Position numbers and translations under genes: made by a program. A DNA stretch of 10,193 bases from positions 1 to 10,193 of the forward strand of contig JAGHCE010000095.1 in assembly GCA_021160625.1 (NCBI GenBank), written 5' to 3'. The notes beneath the pieces are model-generated. The model was not told the DNA's origin and made no database searches. It saw only the letters and a list, made by a program, of their open reading frames with translations. Shown in pieces: positions 6,454-10,193 of this stretch; position 1 is the first letter of the stretch; each line of letters starts with the position of its first letter. This DNA comes from Planctomycetota bacterium. Lineage in GTDB: Bacteria > Planctomycetota > DG-23 > SLPQ01.

Positions 6454-7799
6454 GCCTCGTCTTCTCCTTGGAGCCTTTTCTTGAGGATACCCTCAAGGCC
6501 CCGCTGGCCGTGCAGGAAGCTTCTCAGCACGTCGCTCTTGGCGGCGAGGCCCGTGTGCGTGTAGTGGCGCGTCATCCGGAGGCTTGAATGCCCTAAAATT
6601 CCCTGGACCGTGATCGGATTGGCCCCGTTTTCCTGCGTGAGGGTCGCGAAGAGATGACGTAGCGAATGCGCGCGCGTGACCTCGCCGCAGCCGATCCCCT
6701 TGGTCACTTTCATCAGCTCCTGGCGGATGCGTTTCTGTGGAATCTGGCCCATCTCTCTCAAGAACACCCGCAACTCCCTTCGAAGCCCCTCTTCGCCTTC
6801 AACCCTCCTTGCTTTTGCCTCCTCGGCGAGCCGCCCGAGGTGCGATCTGAAGCCGCCCGCCGTAGAGAAAGCCTTCGTCGGCTCTCTCCTTCCTTCGAAA
6901 AAAGCGCGGTTGAGGAAAAGAAAACCCTCCTTCCGGCTCGCGATGCGGCGCAAAAAGAGCGGCCGTACTTCCGGCAGAATCGGAAGTATCCGCTCGTGCC
7001 GTGTCTTGGCATGCCAGAACATCCGAGGCTTGCTTTGAATCCGGAACAGGTTTTCTTCAAGGTCCACGTCCGAGACGACCAGATGCGTCAGCTCTCCAAC
7101 GCGGAGGCCGTAGAGCGCGAGAGTAAGAAAAATGCCGAATTGCCACTCGTCGCACGCCGCGAAGAAATCGACCAGCTGCTGCGGTGTGAGAAGAGGTGTC
7201 TCAGGCGCAGCGCGATCCTTCATCTTCTCGATGGGAAACGAAGCGAACGGATTGTCGCTGTAGGGCGGCAGGAAGCGCTGTTTGCAGGCGTAGTTGAAGG
7301 CGCTGCGGCACGTCGAGAGGATAAACCTGATGCCGCTCATTCTATATGGGGAGTGTTTGCCCTTCGCGGCGCCGCTTCGCACGCGGGTCTTCGAGCGCAT
7401 GAACTTGACGAACTCTTCCACCGTCCTTGCACTTACCTTCTCAGCCGTGTCGAGGCCGTCTCTCCCGGAGCAGAATTCCCGGAAGTGCGACAGCGCCGCC
7501 CGGTAGCGCGAAAGCGTACTCGGCGAGAGATTCCTGACCAGCCGACAGGACTCAAGGTACTTGTCTAGAAGCGCCGGGACGCTGATTCGAACAAAGCCAA
7601 GCGGCGAGGGTCGCTTTTCCTCGAGGGCGGCGTTGACCTTGCTCGCCGTAGCCCGCGCAGTCGCGAGGTTACCCTCGATTCTCGTCCGTACCGTTTTCCT
7701 GTTTTCTCGATAATAGAGCCAGTAGCTCGCCCCGTGGCGGTAAACCGTCACGCGCCCAATCCTGTCAACTTTTTTGTCTCGACTGGTTTGCCCGGCCAT
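6450..7799 (-). CDS. Tyrosine recombinase / island integrase
   Basis: A site-specific recombinase of the phage-integrase family, 449 residues. An N-terminal arm-binding-like region (about 12-60, including VTVYRHGASYWLYYREN) is followed by a core-binding SAM-like domain (about 70-180) and the catalytic domain (about 203-425). All catalytic residues are visible: Arg233 in ALYGLRVGEL, Lys265 in WHAKTRHER, His378 and Arg381 in AHSLRH, His404 in LGHSSLRMT, and nucleophile Tyr413 in RHYTH. An extra charged segment of about 50 residues (about 320-372) lies between Lys and HxxR and is longer than in compact integrases. The start at 7799 is chosen because GGAGGT (complement of 7807-7812) lies 7 bases upstream; the frame is open to 7829 but that extension would swallow the Shine-Dalgarno. 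It lies about 120 bases from the 3' end of tRNA-Ser, the usual arrangement for integrases that use a tRNA gene as attachment site. The gene appears intact. Confidence 0.95.
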   Translation of the reverse strand: MAGQTSRDKKVDRIGRVTVYRHGASYWLYYRENRKTVRTRIEGNLATARATASKVNAALEEKRPSPLGFVRISVPALLDKYLESCRLVRNLSPSTLSRYRAALSHFREFCSGRDGLDTAEKVSARTVEEFVKFMRSKTRVRSGAAKGKHSPYRMSGIRFILSTCRSAFNYACKQRFLPPYSDNPFASFPIEKMKDRAAPETPLLTPQQLVDFFAACDEWQFGIFLTLALYGLRVGELTHLVVSDVDLEENLFRIQSKPRMFWHAKTRHERILPILPEVRPLFLRRIASRKEGFLFLNRAFFEGRREPTKAFSTAGGFRSHLGRLAEEAKARRVEGEEGLRRELRVFLREMGQIPQKRIRQELMKVTKGIGCGEVTRAHSLRHLFATLTQENGANPITVQGILGHSSLRMTRHYTHTGLAAKSDVLRSFLHGQRGLEGILKKRLQGEDEA

Positions 7800-7858
7800 C
7801 CTCAAGACCTCCGATTGTGAAAACCTCACACATAATCTTCCACAAACAGGCCCTAAGA

Positions 7859-7887
7859 ATAATACGGCATGACGTAACCCAAGTCAA
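7859..7887 (-). promoter_or_regulatory. Sigma70-type promoter of the integrase gene
   Basis: Read on the minus strand, TTGACT (complement of 7882-7887) and TATTAT (complement of 7859-7864) are separated by exactly 17 bases, close to the sigma70 consensus. Transcription would start near 7852, giving a leader of about 50 bases before the integrase ATG at 7799. Two 5-base inverted copies, GTAAC at 7874-7878 and GTTAC at 7896-7900, flank the -35 box and could be half-sites for a regulator, but they are too short to be convincing. Confidence 0.65.
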
Positions 7888-7905
7888 CATAAATCGTTAC
7901 AAGAA

Positions 7906-7917
7906 ATGAAAAAACAA
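7906..7917 (-). terminator. T-rich tract directly after tRNA-Ser
   Basis: Immediately after the encoded CCA, the minus strand reads TTGTTTTTTC, with six consecutive T (7909-7914). No separate hairpin precedes it apart from the tRNA's own acceptor and T stems. It could help end tRNA transcription or just be AT-rich spacer. Confidence 0.3.
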
Positions 7918-8007
7918 TGGCGGAGAGGGCGGGATTCGAACCCGCGACAGGATTGCTCCTGCACACGCTTTCCAAGCGTGCTCCTTCGGCCACTCGGACA
8001 CCTCTCC
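7918..8007 (-). tRNA. tRNA-Ser (anticodon GGA), probable island attachment site
   Basis: Read on the minus strand this is a complete class II tRNA of 90 bases including an encoded 3' CCA (7918-7920). The acceptor stem GGAGAGG pairs with CCTCTCC, with discriminator G (7921). The anticodon stem CACGC/GCGTG encloses the loop TTGGAAA, so the anticodon is GGA (complement of 7971-7973), reading UCC and UCU. The long variable arm (CAGGA/TCCTG) is the serine hallmark, and the T arm carries GGTTCGAATCC. The integrase gene adjoins its 3' end, so the 3' part of the tRNA is the likely attachment site. I found no second copy of the 3' end elsewhere in the window, so the other island end should lie beyond the left edge. 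Confidence 0.96.
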
Positions 8008-8044
8008 GCACGGTTGGCCGCATAAGCAACGACGCGACCACAAC

Positions 8045-8072
8045 ATAATACAGATGCCGCGCATTTCTTCAA
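8045..8072 (-). promoter_or_regulatory. Sigma70-type promoter of tRNA-Ser
   Basis: On the minus strand TTGAAG (complement of 8067-8072) and TATTAT (complement of 8045-8050) are 16 bases apart and end 37 bases before the tRNA 5' end at 8007. That fits a tRNA promoter with a short leader of about 30 bases that is removed by RNase P. Confidence 0.6.
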
Positions 8073-8082
8073 GGCACGGTTT

Positions 8083-8130
8083 GGAGGGCTTCGCCCCCTT
8101 TTTGCTATGGGGGCCCGGCACGTTGTGCCG
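8083..8130. other. Cluster of inverted repeats in the tRNA - DUF4416 spacer
   Basis: Several overlapping inverted repeats lie here. GGGC-TTC-GCCC (8086-8096) is followed by five T (8099-8103), a weak terminator shape on the plus strand. GCCCCC (8093-8098) can alternatively pair with GGGGGC nearby (about 8109-8114). CGGCAC-GTT-GTGCCG (8116-8130) is a perfect 6-base stem. On the minus strand, the direction of the DUF4416 gene, none is followed by a T tract. It may form the 3' end structure of that transcript, but this is weak evidence. Confidence 0.3.
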
Positions 8131-8207
8131 AGAGTTCCCTGACCTTCCGGACGCATCCCGGGTCGCTGAACACATTCCTTGGAACGGTTACCGGTTTGTG
8201 ACTACGG

Positions 8208-8774
8208 TCAGTGCCGCTGCTTTGATCTGCGGGCGTGTAGTTTCCGCACATAGCGGTTCCTGGCCTCGTTGAAGAACGTGCGGTACTTCTCACTGCGATA
8301 GTCGGGGAAGGTGTAGGCCAGCGGTACGAAGCCGCCCTTGTGCCATTCGAGCGTCACTTCAGCAAAGATGCCTCCACCGACCCAGATGCGGTGCGAGAAA
8401 TCCTTCGTGCTGAATAGGACAAGCTTGCTGTGGCAGATGTAGCCGGGGTCTATGTTGACGGGCCTGGCAACGCCTGCGGGCGATGCGGCTCCCAGGTGCG
8501 CCTCCATCTCAATGGACTCGACCTTCACCTGATGAAGCCGCTCCAGGGGCTGCAGATTGTCAAACGCCACGAATTGCCGCAGCAATCCCTCGCCCATCTC
8601 GTTGCGGTAGTAGTCGGTGAAATCGAAGGGCCACACGGGGCTCTGCATATCGACCTTGCCCCACGCGGCTTCAAGAGCGCTCAAGGCCCTTTCGAACCCC
8701 TCGGCGGGGTTGACGATAAGCCCTGCAACGAGCTGGACGGGCAGAGTGTTCGATTCGGCCACAGGCGCGCTCAA
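8208..8774 (-). CDS. DUF4416 family protein
   Basis: Conserved protein of unknown function, about 188 residues. It matches the DUF4416 pattern well: LPVQLVAGLIV near the N-terminus, SPVWPFDFTDYYRNEMGEGLLRQFV in the middle, then VNIDPGYI..SKLVLFSTKDFSHRIWVGGGIFAEVTL and YTFPDYRSEKYRTFFNEAR. No signal peptide or membrane segment is seen; no reaction is known for the family. The frame is open upstream to 8957, but that extension lies inside the neighbouring iron-sulfur gene and is low-complexity Arg/Pro/His-rich, so it is not real. The best start is TTG at 8774, overlapping the upstream stop as TTGA, giving MSAPVAESNTLPVQL; GTG 8762 is the alternative. The overlap suggests translational coupling with the QueG-like gene. 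Confidence 0.87.
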   Translation of the reverse strand: MSAPVAESNTLPVQLVAGLIVNPAEGFERALSALEAAWGKVDMQSPVWPFDFTDYYRNEMGEGLLRQFVAFDNLQPLERLHQVKVESIEMEAHLGAASPAGVARPVNIDPGYICHSKLVLFSTKDFSHRIWVGGGIFAEVTLEWHKGGFVPLAYTFPDYRSEKYRTFFNEARNRYVRKLHARRSKQRH

Positions 8775-9508
8775 GCCTCCAGGGTGTTGCCGTCGGCATC
8801 CACTGTGCGGCCGGGGTTTTCCGGCGCACAGGCCTTCACGCAGACGCCGCAGATGTGCTGGCCGACGTAGGGTATGCGGGTGAACTCGGTAAGCTTGTCG
8901 TAGCAGGCTGCGAGGTTGAAGTCCTCCGGGTTTTCGTGAATGGCTCCTGCGGGGCACTCGCTGAGGCAGGCCGTGCAGGTGCCGCAGGAAAACGGCATCG
9001 GCGAACCAGCCGCAAGCCGAGCATCCGTCAGGACCGTTACATACCTCATCCGCGCGCCATAACGAGGGGTTACCAGGAGGCCGCTGCGGCCTATCCAGCC
9101 GATGCCTGCCGCGGCGCCAAGGTGCCGATGCGAGACGTGGCCTCGGGGCGGCTCGCGGCTCACGTTCTGGCTGGCCGCTATGGCCAGCGACCTGTGCCCC
9201 TCTTCAACAAGCGCCTCGGTCAGATTGAAGGCACAGAAGTCGAGGCGGTAGTTTAGCTGCCGATACGTATGGAAGTAGAGAGGCGTGGGACGGTCTACCA
9301 CCTGTTCGAGGCTGGCGGGATTGAGTGGTATGCCGATGACGACCGCCCGGCGAAAGTGTGCGCCTACGCGGTCAAAGAGCGTGGGAACCTCCCGTGCAAC
9401 CCGGTCAAGGTCAGCCACGCCGAAAACGCGCGCGCCGCACTGGTGTGAAAGTGCCTGCAGACGGTCCCTCAGTGTGTCTTCACTTGCGCCCTCGGATGCC
9501 GCCATCAT
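8771..9508 (-). CDS. QueG-like double 4Fe-4S cluster protein
   Basis: An iron-sulfur oxidoreductase-like protein of about 245 residues related to epoxyqueuosine reductase (QueG), the cobalamin and Fe-S enzyme that finishes tRNA queuosine synthesis. Seen: AVVIGIPL in the first half, AAAGIGWIGRSGLLVTPRYGARMRYVTVLTDA, and two ferredoxin-type clusters, CGTCTACLSECPAG (C..C..C...CP) plus a later Cys in AACYDKL and CGVCVKACAP. The segment before GWIG reads GHVSHRHLGAAAG rather than the DxAPxLE..LA of true QueG, so the catalytic aspartate appears absent, and the C-terminal HEAT-like repeats are missing. It is probably a QueG-like paralogue with another redox role, common in anaerobes. The start is ATG 9508 (or 9505), with GAGGGG (complement of 9514-9519) upstream. 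The longer frame to 9592 would begin at the preceding terminator. Confidence 0.82.
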   Translation of the reverse strand: MMAASEGASEDTLRDRLQALSHQCGARVFGVADLDRVAREVPTLFDRVGAHFRRAVVIGIPLNPASLEQVVDRPTPLYFHTYRQLNYRLDFCAFNLTEALVEEGHRSLAIAASQNVSREPPRGHVSHRHLGAAAGIGWIGRSGLLVTPRYGARMRYVTVLTDARLAAGSPMPFSCGTCTACLSECPAGAIHENPEDFNLAACYDKLTEFTRIPYVGQHICGVCVKACAPENPGRTVDADGNTLEA

Positions 9509-9589
9509 CCGTGCCCCTCGTGCCGGTCCAACCCGGAGTTGGGTCTCCACCTGCCGGAGGTCAAGTATATGCAAGCGGCGTCCTGCAAG

Positions 9590-9627
9590 CAAGAGAGCCG
9601 GGCGCCCCGTAATAGGCCGCCCGGCTC
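9590..9627 (-). terminator. Hairpin terminator after the pilus-like gene
   Basis: A perfect 10-base inverted repeat, GAGCCGGGCG at 9595-9604 and CGCCCGGCTC at 9618-9627, with a 13-base loop. It lies 44 bases after the stop of the minus-strand gene at 9672. On that strand it is followed by TCTTGCTTGC, a moderately T-rich tail, so it is a plausible intrinsic terminator separating the pilus-like gene from the QueG-like gene. Confidence 0.6.
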
Positions 9628-9671
9628 AGCGTTATCGGCAGGTATGTTTGCGCCATCCCCTCGAACGGCGG

Positions 9672-10193
9672 TTACCTGCTGACCCAGACTACTCTCGTAG
9701 TGCCGACCACCGAAGGAGTAAACGGCGGCAGATTGTTGATGTTTTTGAAGTCGGTGTCGAAGTTCCAGTCGCGGCCCGGGGCCTTGTAGTTGTCCCCGCC
9801 GTAGGACCATTGGCCCGTTCCGACCTCGCTGTTCCAGATATTCACAAACGAGCCCCTGATGTGGCAGGGCACGCCTGACCACTTCTCGTGGAAGCGCGGG
9901 AGGTTCTCGAAACCGCCATTGTATGCGCCCGGCTCGGTGACGTAGGAACCGGTAATAAACGCGCAGTTGATCGTGGTCTCTTTGGCAGTGGGCAGATGCC
10001 CTGCGGTTTTCGAGTCGTCCCACTTGTTGGAAAGGATATTGATGGCGGCGGTCATTATCGAAGCGCCTCTCTTGGGATGCGTGGCGTCGCCGATGTTGTA
10101 ATCGCCCCAGGTGTAAACGGGGTCCTGTGAAACGACGGTCAGGTCGTCGGCGAGGACCTCCGCATTTACGATCCGCACACCGTTGGGCTGCGA
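9672..10193 (-). CDS. PilX/DUF7305-type pilus assembly protein, C-terminal part (partial)
   Basis: The frame is open through the right edge, so the N-terminus is outside the window; 173 residues are present before the TAA at 9672-9674. The visible part reads NGVRIVNAEVLADDLTVVSQDPVYTWGDYN, then SIMTAAINILSNKWDD, TTINCAFITGSYVT, YNGGFENLPRFHEKWSG, IRGSFVNIWNS, GRDWNFDTDF and NLPPFTP. That order of motifs is what I know from the C-terminal DUF7305 domain of proteins carrying a PilX-like pilin N-terminus, which are surface or pilus-associated in several anaerobic lineages. The Trp/Asn/Gly-rich, beta-strand-like composition fits an exported protein. The ATG at 10178 is internal and is not the start. 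A terminator hairpin follows at 9595-9627. The family call is by pattern memory and fairly confident. Confidence 0.72.
   Translation of the reverse strand, partial: SQPNGVRIVNAEVLADDLTVVSQDPVYTWGDYNIGDATHPKRGASIMTAAINILSNKWDDSKTAGHLPTAKETTINCAFITGSYVTEPGAYNGGFENLPRFHEKWSGVPCHIRGSFVNIWNSEVGTGQWSYGGDNYKAPGRDWNFDTDFKNINNLPPFTPSVVGTTRVVWVSR

Noticed and set aside
6666..7568. Long plus-strand open frame of 300 codons
   Set aside because: It is fully antisense to the integrase, has no recognisable domain, and its length follows from GC-rich codon use on the other strand.
7800..7829. Ten-codon N-terminal extension of the integrase
   Set aside because: It would cover the GGAGGT Shine-Dalgarno that is correctly spaced for ATG 7799.
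7884..8175. Small minus-strand frames over the tRNA
   Set aside because: They are translations of the tRNA-Ser gene and its flanks, not proteins.
8775..8957. N-terminal extension of the DUF4416 protein
   Set aside because: The stretch lies within the iron-sulfur gene in another frame and does not match the family; DUF4416 similarity starts after 8774.
9285..9878. Plus-strand open frame of 197 codons
   Set aside because: It crosses the QueG-like gene, the terminator hairpin and the pilus-like gene in antisense, and its composition is Arg/Pro/Ser-rich noise.
1..10193. CRISPR array, IS element or rRNA
   Set aside because: No regularly spaced repeats, transposase motifs or rRNA-like sequence were seen by reading the window.

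Overview
The window looks like a GC-rich bacterial chromosome carrying the right end of an integrated genetic island inserted beside a tRNA-Ser gene. Positions 1-7917 look like accessory DNA. Positions 7918-10193 look like resident chromosome: tRNA-Ser(GGA), a DUF4416 gene, a QueG-like iron-sulfur protein gene and a PilX/DUF7305-type pilus protein gene. DUF4416 and DUF7305 genes are typical of deep-branching, often anaerobic lineages (deltaproteobacterial groups, Planctomycetota, Omnitrophota and similar). I cannot name the organism from sequence alone.

Layout. A tail of an upstream gene (3-98) is followed by a rightward gene series that reads like one operon: a GrpE-like protein (118-825), an Hsp70/DnaK-like protein (to 2209), a vWA protein (2257-2979), an archaeo-eukaryotic-type primase with a PriL-like cysteine domain (3034-4089), an HTH / kinase C-lobe / zinc ribbon / FHA protein (4114-5253), a zinc-ribbon vWA protein (5270-6094) and a small excisionase-like HTH protein (6217-6453). 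A tyrosine integrase on the minus strand (6450-7799) meets the HTH gene tail to tail. Its sigma70-like promoter lies between the integrase and the 3' end of the tRNA gene. Beyond the tRNA, all recognised genes are on the minus strand.

How the genes could work together. The mix of Hsp70 plus GrpE, two vWA scaffolds, a kinase-type domain, FHA, zinc ribbons and a primase resembles the phospho-signalling and DNA-processing gene clusters described for Ter/TerY-type stress systems and other predicted conflict systems. I know of no named system with exactly this set. A stress or defence module, or a replication and maintenance module of the island, are both possible. This is inference.

The strangest feature is that two of the enzymes have lost their N-terminal nucleotide-binding parts. 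The Hsp70 lacks the phosphate-1 (DLGTT) segment exactly where it runs out of frame from the GrpE gene. The kinase has no N-lobe: an excisionase-like HTH domain is joined in frame directly to kinase helix E. Internal deletions, decay of the island, or collapsed assembly are the leading explanations. A natural pseudokinase design is possible for the second case.
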